DNA from: Martinezella dioscoreae
GTDB taxonomy: Bacteria > Pseudomonadota > Alphaproteobacteria > Rhizobiales > Rhizobiaceae
Reading direction: 5' to 3'
NCBI RefSeq assembly: GCF_009176305.1
Contig: NZ_BLAJ01000004.1
Span: forward strand, 186,001 to 250,000
DNA: 64,000 nucleotides
Shown here: piece by piece, positions 1 to 8,759 of the stretch
Numbering within the stretch: the stretch's first letter is position 1
Layout: each line of letters begins with the position of its first letter
The notes under the pieces: model-generated
The model's database searches: none
The model's input: only the letters and a program-made list of their open reading frames with translations
What the model was told of the DNA's origin: nothing
Program-made: the position numbers and the translations under genes

Positions 1-850
1 GCGAAAGCGTCGCGAACGCCTCCGAATAGGTGACGCCGGCGCCGATGCTGAGCACGCCGTCTTTCACCACGATCGATTTCAACTCCTGCAGCCCGGCAAT
101 GAAGATGACCGGCGTGACGTCGCGCATGTGCTTGGTGACCCAGAGGCCGACATCGGTCGAGCCGGCCACCACGGTCGCCGTCGGCGATGCCTCCAGAACC
201 GAGGCGAAATCATCAAGGTTCGCCGGCACGATCAGCCGATTTCGACCCTCGCCGATTTCGACGCGGACGCCATCGCGAAGGGCCTGCAGGCGCGCGATCA
301 TGGTTTCGCGTTCGATCAGCAGCGGGTCGTCTTGCGTACCGCCATATTGGGAGATGGAGCGGGCGGCGCGCAAGATCGGTTCATAGCCGGTGCAGCGACA
401 GAGATTGCCCTGGAGCGCTGTTTCGATCTGTTGATCCGTGGGATTCGGCGTCTGCATCCAAAGTCCGTAGAGCGACATGACGAAACCAGGCGTGCAGAAG
501 CCGCATTGCGAACCGTGAAAGTCGACCATCGCTTGCTGCACCGGATGCAGGTGTTCGTCGCTCGGGGCGAGATGCTCGACGGTGACCACATGACAGCCAT
601 CCAACGAACCGAGGAAGCGGATGCAGGCGTTGACGCTCTCATAGACGAGGCCACCCGCGGGCGTCAGCCGACCCACAAGCACCGTGCAGGCGCCGCAGTC
701 GCCTTCGGCGCAGCCTTCCTTGGTGCCCTTCAGCGAACGGGAAAGGCGCAGCCAGTCGAGCAGCGTCTGGTCCGACGCCACGTCGGTAAGAATGATGTCC
801 CAGCCGTTGAGAATGAAACGAAGTTCGGAGCGGATTTTCGTCGATGTCAT
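1..850 (-). CDS. xdhA: Xanthine dehydrogenase small subunit, 3' end outside window
   Basis: Oxidises hypoxanthine/xanthine to urate together with the molybdopterin subunit XdhB, which is expected beyond the left edge. From the ATG at 850 about 283 codons are visible. An N-terminal ferredoxin-type [2Fe-2S] site has Cys47, Cys52, Cys55 and Cys76. A second [2Fe-2S] domain has Cys116/Cys119 and the NLCRC motif with Cys151/Cys153. The FAD-binding region then begins (around residues 190-283) and is cut by the window. The gene starts 2 bp after the stop of the hydroxyisourate hydrolase gene, so both lie in one purine-degradation operon. The two-cluster plus FAD order is diagnostic of the family; the exact substrate is inferred from context. 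Confidence 0.93.
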   Translation of the reverse strand, partial: MTSTKIRSELRFILNGWDIILTDVASDQTLLDWLRLSRSLKGTKEGCAEGDCGACTVLVGRLTPAGGLVYESVNACIRFLGSLDGCHVVTVEHLAPSDEHLHPVQQAMVDFHGSQCGFCTPGFVMSLYGLWMQTPNPTDQQIETALQGNLCRCTGYEPILRAARSISQYGGTQDDPLLIERETMIARLQALRDGVRVEIGEGRNRLIVPANLDDFASVLEASPTATVVAGSTDVGLWVTKHMRDVTPVIFIAGLQELKSIVVKDGVLSIGAGVTYSEAFATLS

Positions 851-852
851 TT

Positions 853-1218
853 TCAGCTCCCGCGGTAGGTGGAGTAGCTGTAAGGCGAGAGGAGCAGCGG
901 CACATGGTAGTGCGCTTGTTCATCAGCGAGACCGAAGCGGATCGGAATGATGTCTAGAAACATCGGGCTCGCCGATGTGCGGCCAAGATAGTCACCGGCA
1001 TGGAAGCGCAGCTCGTAGGTGCCGGCCTGCATGGTTTCGCCTGATAGCAGCGGCGCATCGCAGCGACCGTCGTCGTTGGTTTCGGTGGACGTCAGGAGGT
1101 GCAGTGCATCGCCCTCGATCCGGTAGAGTTCGATGCGCAAGCCTTCAGCAGGTTTGCCGAGCGCCGTATCCAGGACGTGGGTCGTGAGCCGTCCGGCTCC
1201 TGGCGAATGAGACTGCAT
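853..1218 (-). CDS. uraH: 5-hydroxyisourate hydrolase (transthyretin-like)
   Basis: Hydrolyses 5-hydroxyisourate, the product of urate oxidation, to OHCU on the way to allantoin. The 121-residue protein has the usual length. It shows the family signatures: the N-terminal LTTHVLDTALGKPA segment (catalytic His), an RF-x-AGDYL stretch, and the C-terminal YRGS tetrapeptide that separates HIU hydrolases from true transthyretins. There is no signal peptide, so it is cytoplasmic. It lies directly upstream of xdhA in the same orientation, with 2 bp between them. Confidence is high because the C-terminal signature is intact. Confidence 0.95.
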   Translation of the reverse strand: MQSHSPGAGRLTTHVLDTALGKPAEGLRIELYRIEGDALHLLTSTETNDDGRCDAPLLSGETMQAGTYELRFHAGDYLGRTSASPMFLDIIPIRFGLADEQAHYHVPLLLSPYSYSTYRGS

Positions 1219-1770
1219 ATTCTTCTCCCGAACGTAGCGCTCCTTTCTCTACTATCCGCCAGGCTCATTCCCATGAAAAGCAGCTGTAACGTTCGAGACT
1301 TTCAAAATTTCCAAGGGGAATGGCACGCGTGATTTGCGGTTAGACATTGGATGTCGAAACGTTTGGAGGAGCGTTTCATACGATGTCGCGGCGGGATGGA
1401 TGAATACGGCTTGCGCGCTTCGCATGCGCTGAGGCCGGGAAATACGTGCCGGTATCGCGATATGCATTTGATGAAAATGCAGATTTCCGTATTGCATGGC
1501 GGACGTGATGAGCACGCCGATGTTCGGCCGACCCTGATGGGTATCGGGTAGAGGCGCTTGCGGCAGGGGGAATCCGATGCCGCGGTCTTCGTGATCAGCG
1601 TCGGTAGTGATTGACCATGGAAATAGCCGCGGCATGGCGGCCGCCGGGTTGCCAGCCGCGCTCCGGTCGATTTCCGCTGTCCGCACAGCGGGTCAGGTAT
1701 CAAACCCAAGCGAACATATCGTCGATCGAGGAAGAGATGACTTCGGAGAATGGAAACGGGAGACCCATGA
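1219..1770. other. Intergenic region between divergent purine genes
   Basis: This 552 bp stretch separates uraH (leftward) from allA (rightward) and must hold both promoters. I see no open frame with a recognisable product. The short frames on both strands lack ribosome-binding sites and family motifs. A GGGAGA ribosome-binding site for allA is present at 1758-1763. The region is long for a simple divergent promoter, so a decayed gene cannot be excluded. Confidence 0.5.
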
Positions 1771-2256
1771 ATGAAAGTGATCGAAATTCAGCCGCTGGCG
1801 AGAGCCGCATTCGCGCCCTTTGGCGATGTCATCGAAATGGAGGGGGCTCAAAGTTTCCCCATCAACGCCGGGAAATGCGTTCGTTATCATGATCTCGCAA
1901 AGGTCGAAGCGATTGGTGAGGAGGCACGCACGATGATCAGTTGGCTGCGCGGCGAACCCTATGCGCTGCCGCTGGAACTGAAGATGGTCGAGCGGCACCC
2001 TCTCGGCAGCCAGGCCTTCGTGCCGCTGACCGGCAATCCGTTCCTCGTCGTTGCGGCGCCGGAGACGGACAATGGTCCGGGCGAGCCCATGGCTTTCCGA
2101 ACCAGGCCCGGACAAGGCGTCAATATCTGGCGCAACGTCTGGCACGGCATCCTGACGCCCCTCGACGGCATCTCGGATTTCATCGTTGTGGATCGCGGTG
2201 GCAAAGGCGTCAATCTTGAGGAGCATTTCTATGACGAGGCGTTCCTGATCCGCTGA
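1771..2256 (+). CDS. allA: Ureidoglycolate lyase
   Basis: Splits ureidoglycolate into glyoxylate and urea, the last carbon-releasing step of allantoin catabolism. The 161-residue protein matches the AllA cupin-fold family in length. It has an FAPFGDVI start region, a central ERHPLGSQAFVPL motif typical of the family, and the W-x-x-x-WH-x-ILTPLDG segment near residue 130. The start ATG follows GGGAGA by 7 bp. It is transcribed away from uraH/xdhA and ends just before a perfect hairpin. With uraH and xdhA it marks a purine-to-glyoxylate module. The middle steps (OHCU decarboxylase, allantoinase) are not in the window. Confidence 0.93.
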   Translation: MKVIEIQPLARAAFAPFGDVIEMEGAQSFPINAGKCVRYHDLAKVEAIGEEARTMISWLRGEPYALPLELKMVERHPLGSQAFVPLTGNPFLVVAAPETDNGPGEPMAFRTRPGQGVNIWRNVWHGILTPLDGISDFIVVDRGGKGVNLEEHFYDEAFLIR

Positions 2257-2276
2257 TCGGATCTCGATCGGTGCAG

Positions 2277-2316
2277 ACAAATAAGGGGCGCTGCGGTTGC
2301 AGCGCCCCTTATTTGT
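2277..2316. terminator. Perfect 18-bp hairpin between convergent genes
   Basis: Arms 2277-2294 and 2299-2316 are exact reverse complements (18 bp) around the loop GGTT. The stem carries A-rich and T-rich ends, so it can act as a Rho-independent terminator in both directions. It sits 20 bp after the allA stop and before the convergent permease gene. Confidence 0.88.
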
Positions 2317-2355
2317 CAAAGTGGTTCCCGTTCCTCGCAATCTGCGGAACGCCAA

Positions 2356-2389
2356 AAGGCCGGGTCATTCCAGCGAACGACCCGGCCTT
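2356..2389 (-). terminator. Terminator of the purine permease gene
   Basis: An 11-bp perfect stem (AAGGCCGGGTC, 2356-2366, and its complement, 2379-2389) with a 12-nt loop lies 16 bp past the permease stop codon. Read on the minus strand it ends in TTTT, as expected of an intrinsic terminator. Confidence 0.8.
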
Positions 2390-2404
2390 GAAATCATTCC
2401 GCCG

Positions 2405-3697
2405 TCAATCCGCGAAGAAGGCGAAGCGTACGACGAACAGGGCCGCGACGATCTGTGTTGCCGGATGCAGCATCGACCAGCGGCCGGTGAAGACTTTCAC
2501 GGCCACATAGGTGATGAAGCCAAAAGCAAGACCATTGGCGATCGAGTAGGTGAAGGGCATCGCAAGCGCGGTGATTGCAGCGGGTGCCGCCTCGGTCAGG
2601 TCATCCCATTCTATTTCGGTCAGCTCGCGCATCATCAGGCCCGCGACATAGAGCAGCGCCGGAGCCGTCGCATAGGCTGGCACGGAAGCCGCGAGCGGCG
2701 AGAAGAAGAGGGCGGCGATGAAGAGGGCGGCGATGGTGATCGCGGTCAGACCCGTGCGACCACCGGCCTGGACGCCCGACGCGCTTTCGACGAAGGCCGT
2801 CGTGCTGCTCGTGCCCATCAGTGAGCCGGCGACGATGGCCGCGCTATCGGCAAGCAGAGCCCGGCTCAGCCTGTTCGGCTTTCCTTCCTGGATCAGGTTC
2901 GCCCGCTTGGCGATGCCGATCAGCGTCCCGGTGGCGTCGAAAACCTCGACAAGCACGAAGACGAGGATGATATGGACCAGGCCGCCATGGAGAGCGCCGA
3001 CGATGTCGAGCTGCAAAAAGGTCGGCATGATCGACGGCGGCGCCGAAACAATGCCGTGGAACTCGCTGACGCCGAAGATCCAGGAGAGAATGGTGACGGC
3101 GAGAATACCGATGAGGATCGAACCTCTTATTTTCAGCGCATCGAGAACGGCGATGACGAAGAAGCCGAAGATCGCGAGAAGGGGGCCGGTCTGTTTGAGG
3201 TCGCCGAGGCCAATGAGGGTCGCCTTGTTGGCGACGACGATGCCGGCGCTCTTGAGCGCGATGATCGCCAGGAAGAGACCGATACCCGCGGCAATCGCGC
3301 TTCTGAGCGAATGCGGGATGCCGGCAATCAGCCAGCTGCGCACGCCGGTTACCGTCAACAGGACGAAAATACAGCCCGAAATGAAGACCGCGCCGAGCGC
3401 CTGCTGCCAGGTAAAGCCGAGAGCCGAAACCACGGTGAAGGCGAAGAAGGCATTGAGCCCCATGCCCGGTGCCATGCCGATCGGCCAATTGGCGACGAGG
3501 CCCATGACGATCGAACCCAGCGCGGCTGCGAGACAGGTGGCGACAAAGACCGCGTTGCGATCCATGCCGGTCGTCGACAGAATGTCGGGATTGACGAAGA
3601 TGATATAGGACATCGTCAGGAACGTCGTCACGCCGGCGATGAGTTCGGTGCGCGCGGACGTGCCGTGCTCACTCAATTTGAAAAGTCGTTCAAGCAT
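2405..3697 (-). CDS. NCS2-family purine permease (AzgA/PbuG-like)
   Basis: Inner-membrane proton-linked importer of adenine, guanine or hypoxanthine. The 430-residue protein belongs to the AzgA-like branch of NCS2. It begins ERLFKLSEHGTS-x-RTE, followed by a GVTTFLTMSYI first membrane segment with the NPDIL motif, then APGMGLNAFFAFTVV. A later motif GTSSTTAFVESASGV around residues 293-307 matches the family's substrate-binding half-helix. About 12-14 hydrophobic segments are visible. It is convergent with allA and closed by its own terminator. Context supports supply of purines to xanthine dehydrogenase. Which base it carries cannot be told from the sequence. Confidence 0.92.
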   Translation of the reverse strand: MLERLFKLSEHGTSARTELIAGVTTFLTMSYIIFVNPDILSTTGMDRNAVFVATCLAAALGSIVMGLVANWPIGMAPGMGLNAFFAFTVVSALGFTWQQALGAVFISGCIFVLLTVTGVRSWLIAGIPHSLRSAIAAGIGLFLAIIALKSAGIVVANKATLIGLGDLKQTGPLLAIFGFFVIAVLDALKIRGSILIGILAVTILSWIFGVSEFHGIVSAPPSIMPTFLQLDIVGALHGGLVHIILVFVLVEVFDATGTLIGIAKRANLIQEGKPNRLSRALLADSAAIVAGSLMGTSSTTAFVESASGVQAGGRTGLTAITIAALFIAALFFSPLAASVPAYATAPALLYVAGLMMRELTEIEWDDLTEAAPAAITALAMPFTYSIANGLAFGFITYVAVKVFTGRWSMLHPATQIVAALFVVRFAFFAD

Positions 3698-4149
3698 TGT
3701 TCCTCCCTAAGCGTTCCCGACGCTCGTCAAATCATGGGGCTTGTCCCGCATCTCCTCCAGATGCTGGCGCGAGAAGCGGTTTTCGACGCTTCGTGGCGAG
3801 GGGAGATTGTGCGCTTTAAATGGCTTTGCGCGCTAGAGCCGGATTTCCCTGCAATTGGCGAAAGACATTCTAATTTTTCAAGCTATTTCGGCGCGAATTT
3901 CTTCTGGGTTGGGCACCGTAACGGAGTGGTCGAACCCACCTCTTCGTCCTGCACAATCGCTCGATGTAGTTGGGCAGAAAGATATGCACGATATTTACAG
4001 TGGCAAGGTGACAAAGCCAAACTATTTCCATCAGATGGCGAAACCGCGAAGGTTACACGGACGGCGGCCATGGAGGAGTGCGGCGAGCCTCCATATCTAA
4101 AATGGAGGTCGACCGAAGGTTTGAATTCCAATCGGAACGAAGCGCCTGA
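3698..4149. other. Gene-free stretch upstream of the purine permease
   Basis: These 452 bp hold the leader and promoter of the minus-strand permease and the 3' flank of the GMC oxidoreductase operon. I see no credible coding frame. A small inverted repeat, CCTCCA and TGGAGG with a 9-nt spacer, lies near 4089-4109. It could be a weak terminator for the operon ending at 4150. I looked for a purine riboswitch and could not recognise one. Confidence 0.5.
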
Positions 4150-5802
4150 TCATGATTGTCCGGCGCGATATCGATCGGCGATGTTCCTGCAGGCGCGGAT
4201 GGTCAGCGCCATCACGGTCAGCGTGGTGCCGGCAATGCCGCTGCCCGGAAAGGCGGAAGCATCCGTCACGAGCAGGTTGGGGATATCCCAGCTCTGGTTA
4301 TGGGCATTGAGGACGGAGTCGTTGTTCGATGCCCCCATGCGCGCGCCGCCGGTTTCATGGATTGCGGCGCCCATGCACATGGTCTTGCGGAACCATCTGC
4401 GGAACATGAAGCGGCTGAACGGATCGGCATCGCGGAAGGCGCCACGGCCCATTTCCCTAAGACCGGTGGGCGAGCCGATGAATTCCAGCTCGCCGCCGAC
4501 GCCGCGCACCATGTCGATCAATACCTCTTCCTGACGGCGCAGCAAGGCATGTTCCTCCTCGCCCATGACGCATCGAATATGGGGCACCGGAATTCCCCAG
4601 GCATCCCTGCGCCCTGCATCGAGCGTGATGCGATTGTCGGCATAGGGCAGCATACGGCCGAAGCCGAAGAAGGCCAGTCGTGAAGGCTCGTCATCCGGTG
4701 TCGGCGCCCGACCGATGCTTCCCTGATAGTCGAAATCGCCGCGGCCTGTGTCGCCCTCTCCAAAGCGCGGTACGAAAATGCCGCCGGATGGATTGTAGAA
4801 GGGATCGACAGGCGCTGAATCATCGGTCGCCCATCCTTTCGCCTTGGAGAAAGAGCCGAAGGCAAGGCATGGAAGCTGATCCATGAAATAGCGCCCGAGC
4901 GCACCCGAGCTGTTGGCGAGCCCATGGGGGTGGCGAGCCGTGGCCGAATTGAGAAGCAGCCGGACGCTTTCAATCGGCGATGCGGAGAGCACGACGAGGG
5001 CAGCGCGCGCGGCCTCGACCTTGCCGGTCGCGCGGTCGATGAACTCGGCACCCGTCGCCCGGCCGCCGGCATCGTCGGTGGTGATACGCCGCACGATGGC
5101 GTCATGGCGGATGGTCAGCCGTCCTGTCGCCAACGCCTCGCGCAGCGGCTTCGGCGTCCGTTCGGCATCGGGCGCGATATAGCGCCAGGAAACGACATGC
5201 CGCTTCGGCCAGCGTCCTTCGACTTCCGTCTTGAAGATTTCTTCGGCCGGGGTCAGTTTCGCCGGATGGGCGTAGACGCCGTCGGGCAATGTCTCCACGC
5301 CATCCTCATTGCCATAGAGACCAAGGCTTGCTTCGACCTCGGCATAATAGGGCGCGAGCTCGTCGTAGGAAACCGGCCAGTCGACGCCCTTGCCCGTCTT
5401 CGAGCGGATCTTGAAATCATCATCCGTCCAGCGCAGCAGCACCCGGCCGAAGCTGTGCAGACGGCCGCCGCCCTGGCGGCCGCGTATCCACAGGAATGGC
5501 GCATCCTTGGGGGTCGTATAAGGGTTCTTGCGATCGTTGACGAAGAAATGGCTGAAGCGCTCGGTAAAGAAGGCGGCGCGCGCCTGGATCGGCTGGCCCT
5601 TCAGCGTGGCGCGGGCGCGCTCCCAGATATTGATGCTGCTGGCCGGCGCCTTCTTGCGGTTCGGATCGAAATCCTTCTGGGTCACCGCCGGGCCGGCCTC
5701 GAGCAGCAGCACCGACAGCCCTTGGGCAGTCAATTCCTTGGCGGCGAAGGAGCCAGCGGCGCCGGAGCCGATCACCAGCGCGTCATAGACAGTCTGAGAC
5801 AT
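4150..5802 (-). CDS. GMC-family FAD-dependent oxidoreductase
   Basis: A 550-residue flavoprotein of the glucose-methanol-choline family, probably oxidising a sugar or glycoside hydroxyl. The N-terminus has the FAD dinucleotide motif VIGSGAAG (residues 10-17) and LLLEAG. A GGRLHSFGRVLLRW segment near residue 110 resembles the family's substrate/FAD loop. The C-terminal domain has the catalytic His482 in HETGGARMG and the VTDASAFPGSG stretch. Where many members read Asn-Pro-Thr after this stretch, this protein reads Gly-Thr-Thr (around 525), so the usual second catalytic residue appears replaced. There is no Tat or Sec signal. It is the last gene of the operon beginning at 11005. The substrate is unknown; 3-keto sugar formation is suggested by context only. 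Confidence 0.85.
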   Translation of the reverse strand: MSQTVYDALVIGSGAAGSFAAKELTAQGLSVLLLEAGPAVTQKDFDPNRKKAPASSINIWERARATLKGQPIQARAAFFTERFSHFFVNDRKNPYTTPKDAPFLWIRGRQGGGRLHSFGRVLLRWTDDDFKIRSKTGKGVDWPVSYDELAPYYAEVEASLGLYGNEDGVETLPDGVYAHPAKLTPAEEIFKTEVEGRWPKRHVVSWRYIAPDAERTPKPLREALATGRLTIRHDAIVRRITTDDAGGRATGAEFIDRATGKVEAARAALVVLSASPIESVRLLLNSATARHPHGLANSSGALGRYFMDQLPCLAFGSFSKAKGWATDDSAPVDPFYNPSGGIFVPRFGEGDTGRGDFDYQGSIGRAPTPDDEPSRLAFFGFGRMLPYADNRITLDAGRRDAWGIPVPHIRCVMGEEEHALLRRQEEVLIDMVRGVGGELEFIGSPTGLREMGRGAFRDADPFSRFMFRRWFRKTMCMGAAIHETGGARMGASNNDSVLNAHNQSWDIPNLLVTDASAFPGSGIAGTTLTVMALTIRACRNIADRYRAGQS

Positions 5803-5832
5803 GGATAATTTCCGTATGCTGTGGAAGTGGTC

Positions 5833-6915
5833 TTAGAGGCGGGCGCCGTCAGCGCCGAAGAGGGAGGCCTTGGCGATATCGAGGCCGGGCGTGATCGCCG
5901 CACCCGGCTGGAGCGCGGCATCTCCCATGACGCGGTAGGAGAGGCTTCGGCCCGCCCAGTCGAACCACAGCACGGTATCGGCGCCCATCGGCTCGACGAC
6001 CGAGACAGTGCCCGGAAGGGTAGGCCAACCCACGTCCGCGCCATTCGGCGCGATATGCTCCGGCCGGATGCCAAGCGTGGCGGGACCTGCGTTGACGGCG
6101 CTGAGGAAAGGGTAGCCGGCGAGGGGGATCGCAAGTCCGTTGCTTTCGAAGACCGGCGCGTCCGCCTTCGAAATGATCTCGCCCTCGATGAAGTTCATCG
6201 CCGGCGCCCCTATGAAGCCGGCGACGAAGAGATTGGCCGGGCGATGGTAGATCTCGGAAGGGCTGGCGAGCTGCTGGATCACGCCGTCCTTCATGATGGC
6301 GATGCGATCGGCAAGCGTCAGCGCCTCGACCTGATCATGCGTGACATAGATCATCGTGTTGCCGAGGCTCTGATGCAGCTTCTTGATCTCGACGCGCAGC
6401 TCGTTGCGCAGCTTGGCGTCGAGATTGGATAGCGGTTCGTCGAACAGGAAAACATTGACCTCACGCACAAGGGCGCGGCCGATCGCGACGCGCTGGCGCT
6501 GGCCGCCCGATAATTCCGAGGGTCGGCGGTCGAGCAGTTTGTCGAGGTGGAGAAGCGACGTCGTGCGGGCGATGCGCGCCTCGATCTCGGCCTTGGGAAG
6601 ACCCGCCACGCGCAGGCCGAAGGAGAGATTCTTGCGCACCGACATGCGGGGATAGAGCGCATAGGATTGGAAGACCATGCCGATGCCGCGATCCTTCGGC
6701 TCGGCCCAGGTGACATTCTTGTCCGAGATCCAGATCTCGCCGTCGCGGATGTCTTGCAGGCCGGCGATCGAGTTGAGCAGGGTCGACTTTCCGCAGCCGG
6801 AAGGGCCGAGCAGCACGAGAAATTCGCGCGGAGCGATGTCGATCGACAGCTTGTCGATGACGGTGTGATCACCATAGGCGATCTTGAGATCCTTGACCGA
6901 GACGGCAGGCTGCAT
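5833..6915 (-). CDS. Sugar ABC transporter ATP-binding protein (UgpC/MalK type)
   Basis: Energises the CUT1-type importer encoded just upstream. The protein has 360 residues from the chosen ATG. It carries Walker A GPSGCGKST, the signature LSGGQRQRVAIGRALV, Walker B FLFDEPLSNLDAK, the H-loop YVTHDQ, and a C-terminal TOBE/OB domain (about residues 240-360) typical of MalK/UgpC proteins. I chose the ATG at 6915 because AAGGGG lies about 7 bp upstream and the conserved region begins at once. An upstream in-frame start at 6951 would overlap the permease gene by 32 bp. Substrate choice lies with the binding protein. Confidence 0.92.
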   Translation of the reverse strand: MQPAVSVKDLKIAYGDHTVIDKLSIDIAPREFLVLLGPSGCGKSTLLNSIAGLQDIRDGEIWISDKNVTWAEPKDRGIGMVFQSYALYPRMSVRKNLSFGLRVAGLPKAEIEARIARTTSLLHLDKLLDRRPSELSGGQRQRVAIGRALVREVNVFLFDEPLSNLDAKLRNELRVEIKKLHQSLGNTMIYVTHDQVEALTLADRIAIMKDGVIQQLASPSEIYHRPANLFVAGFIGAPAMNFIEGEIISKADAPVFESNGLAIPLAGYPFLSAVNAGPATLGIRPEHIAPNGADVGWPTLPGTVSVVEPMGADTVLWFDWAGRSLSYRVMGDAALQPGAAITPGLDIAKASLFGADGARL

Positions 6916-6919
6916 GGCA

Positions 6920-7807
6920 TTACCCCTTGACGGCGCCGGCGGCGACACCACGCAGGAACCAGCGGCCGGAGAAGAAATAGATGGCGAGCGGGACGACGGC
7001 GGTCAGAATGGTGGCAGCCATGTTCACATTGTAGGCGCGCTCGCCCATGGTGGTGTTGACGATGTTGTTGAGCTGCACCGTCATCGGCAGGTTGTCGCGT
7101 CCGGCGAAGACCAGGCCGATCAGGAAGTCGTTCCAGATTCCGGTGAACTGGAAGATCGAGGCGACGACGATCATCGGCACCGACATGGGCAGCATGATCT
7201 CGATGAAGATCCGCCAGAAGCCGGCGCCGTCGACGCGAGCCGCTTTGCAGAGCTCCTCGGGAATGGCGACGAAATAGTTGCGAAACAGCAGCGTCACCAG
7301 CGGCAGGCCGAAGATCACGTGGACGAGGACCACGCCTGCCACTGAGTTATAAAGGCTGAGGTTGGCGAGCAGCCGCACCAGCGGATAGAGGAAGATCTGG
7401 TAGGGGATGAGGCCGCCGGCCATCAGAAGGCCGAATAGCAGGTTCGAGCCCCTCGGCCGCCAGAAGGACAGGGCATAACCGTTGATCGCGCCAATGAAGA
7501 CGGAAATCGCGACTGCCGGCACCGTGATCCTGACCGAATTCCAGAAGCCGATGCGCACACCCAGACATTGGGTGCCCATGCAGGCTCCCGACCACGCTGT
7601 CTTCCAGGCGGTGAAATCGATGGTATCGGGGAAGGCGAAGATGCGACCCTGGCGGATCTCTTCCATCGTCTTTAGCGAGGTGACGAGCATCGTATAAAGC
7701 GGCAGCAGGAAGAAGAGCGCGGACAGGATGAGGAAGGCATAGAGCCCGATCTGGCCTGCCGTGAGCCGTGATGGCTTGGGACCACGGGGATGAAGAGCCG
7801 CCATCAA
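6920..7807 (-). CDS. Carbohydrate ABC transporter permease (MalG-like)
   Basis: Second membrane subunit of the importer, 295 residues with six predicted membrane helices. The family's coupling-helix motif appears as EELCKAARVDGAGFWRIFIEIMLP near residue 190, which contacts the ATPase. The start codon overlaps the preceding permease stop (ATGA), indicating translational coupling. The stop is 4 bp before the ATPase start. An unusual CMGTQCLG pair of cysteines lies in the periplasmic segment after helix 1 (about residues 76-83). Confidence 0.92.
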   Translation of the reverse strand: MMAALHPRGPKPSRLTAGQIGLYAFLILSALFFLLPLYTMLVTSLKTMEEIRQGRIFAFPDTIDFTAWKTAWSGACMGTQCLGVRIGFWNSVRITVPAVAISVFIGAINGYALSFWRPRGSNLLFGLLMAGGLIPYQIFLYPLVRLLANLSLYNSVAGVVLVHVIFGLPLVTLLFRNYFVAIPEELCKAARVDGAGFWRIFIEIMLPMSVPMIVVASIFQFTGIWNDFLIGLVFAGRDNLPMTVQLNNIVNTTMGERAYNVNMAATILTAVVPLAIYFFSGRWFLRGVAAGAVKG

Positions 7808-8697
7808 TGTGCTCCCCTTCTTCTGGCGCGCATATGGAGCGCGTAGCGAAACGGAGCGACGGCCATGACGACCGAAAGCACGAGCACGGTGGCGCCGGCG
7901 CTCGCAAGGCCGAGGTTTTGGCGTTCGAAGAGATTATCCATGATGAATTTTGCCGGCACCTCGGTCGAATAGCCAGGGCCCCCACCAGTCTGCGCGACGA
8001 TGAGGTCATAGGTCTTGATCACGCCCATGGAGAGCAGCATGCCCGATGCGGCAAGCGCCGGCCCAAGCTGCGGCAGGATGATCGAGGCATAGATGCGCCA
8101 GACCGGAATGCCATCGATCTGGGCGGCTTTCCATTGCTCCTCGCCAATCCCGCGCATGCCTGACAGTGCGATGACCATGACGAGACCGGCTCCCTGCCAG
8201 ACACCGGCGAAGACCACCGTATAGATCGCCATGTCGCGATTGACGATCCAGTCGAAGACGAAGCTCTGCCAGCCGAGCGCCCTGACGGTCGCCTGAATGC
8301 CGAAGGTCGGGTTCAGCATCCACTGCCAGATGAGGCCGGTAACCACGAAGGACATGGCATAGGGGTAGAGGAAGATGGTGCGAAAGAGGCTTTCGAAACG
8401 AACCTTGCGATCGAGGGCCGCGGCGAGCACGAAGCCGAGAACAAGGCAGCCGGCGACGTAGAGAACGCCGAAGATCAGCACGTTTTCCAGGGATGCGAGC
8501 CATCGCGATGTCCGGAACAGCTTGGCATATTGGGCAAAGCCGACATAGTTGGACGAGGGGAAAATGGTCGAATCCGTAAAGGACAGGCGCACCGACCAGA
8601 CCATGGTGCCGATATAGACGACGATCGCGGCAATCCATGTCGGCAGCAGGGCAAAGGTCGCAGCAAGGGGTCGTCTGCGCTTGGTTTGCATAGGCAA
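7804..8697 (-). CDS. Carbohydrate ABC transporter permease (MalF-like)
   Basis: First membrane subunit of the importer, 297 residues. It has an N-terminal helix preceded by basic residues (KRRR), about six membrane spans, and the coupling motif EEQWKAAQIDGIPVWRIYASIILP near residue 205. The 3' end overlaps the next permease by 4 bp. The DSTIFPSSNYVGFAQY segment after helix 1 is typical of sugar permeases of the glucose/mannose type. It lies in the middle of the operon led by the sugar isomerase gene. Confidence 0.92.
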   Translation of the reverse strand: MPMQTKRRRPLAATFALLPTWIAAIVVYIGTMVWSVRLSFTDSTIFPSSNYVGFAQYAKLFRTSRWLASLENVLIFGVLYVAGCLVLGFVLAAALDRKVRFESLFRTIFLYPYAMSFVVTGLIWQWMLNPTFGIQATVRALGWQSFVFDWIVNRDMAIYTVVFAGVWQGAGLVMVIALSGMRGIGEEQWKAAQIDGIPVWRIYASIILPQLGPALAASGMLLSMGVIKTYDLIVAQTGGGPGYSTEVPAKFIMDNLFERQNLGLASAGATVLVLSVVMAVAPFRYALHMRARRRGAH

Positions 8698-8759
8698 ACT
8701 TTCTCAAAAGGATGGGCGGAGCCGATCGACCGGAATTCGAGGATCGGCTCGCTGGAAGG

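Noticed and set aside
3698..3990. Possible purine or xanthine riboswitch before the NCS2 permease
   Set aside because: No conserved purine-aptamer core or clear three-way junction could be recognised by eye; a covariance search would be decisive.
2972..4534. 520-codon open frame on the plus strand
   Set aside because: It is the complement of the purine permease and GMC genes, rich in charged low-complexity stretches, with no family motif. GC-rich DNA often gives such antisense frames.
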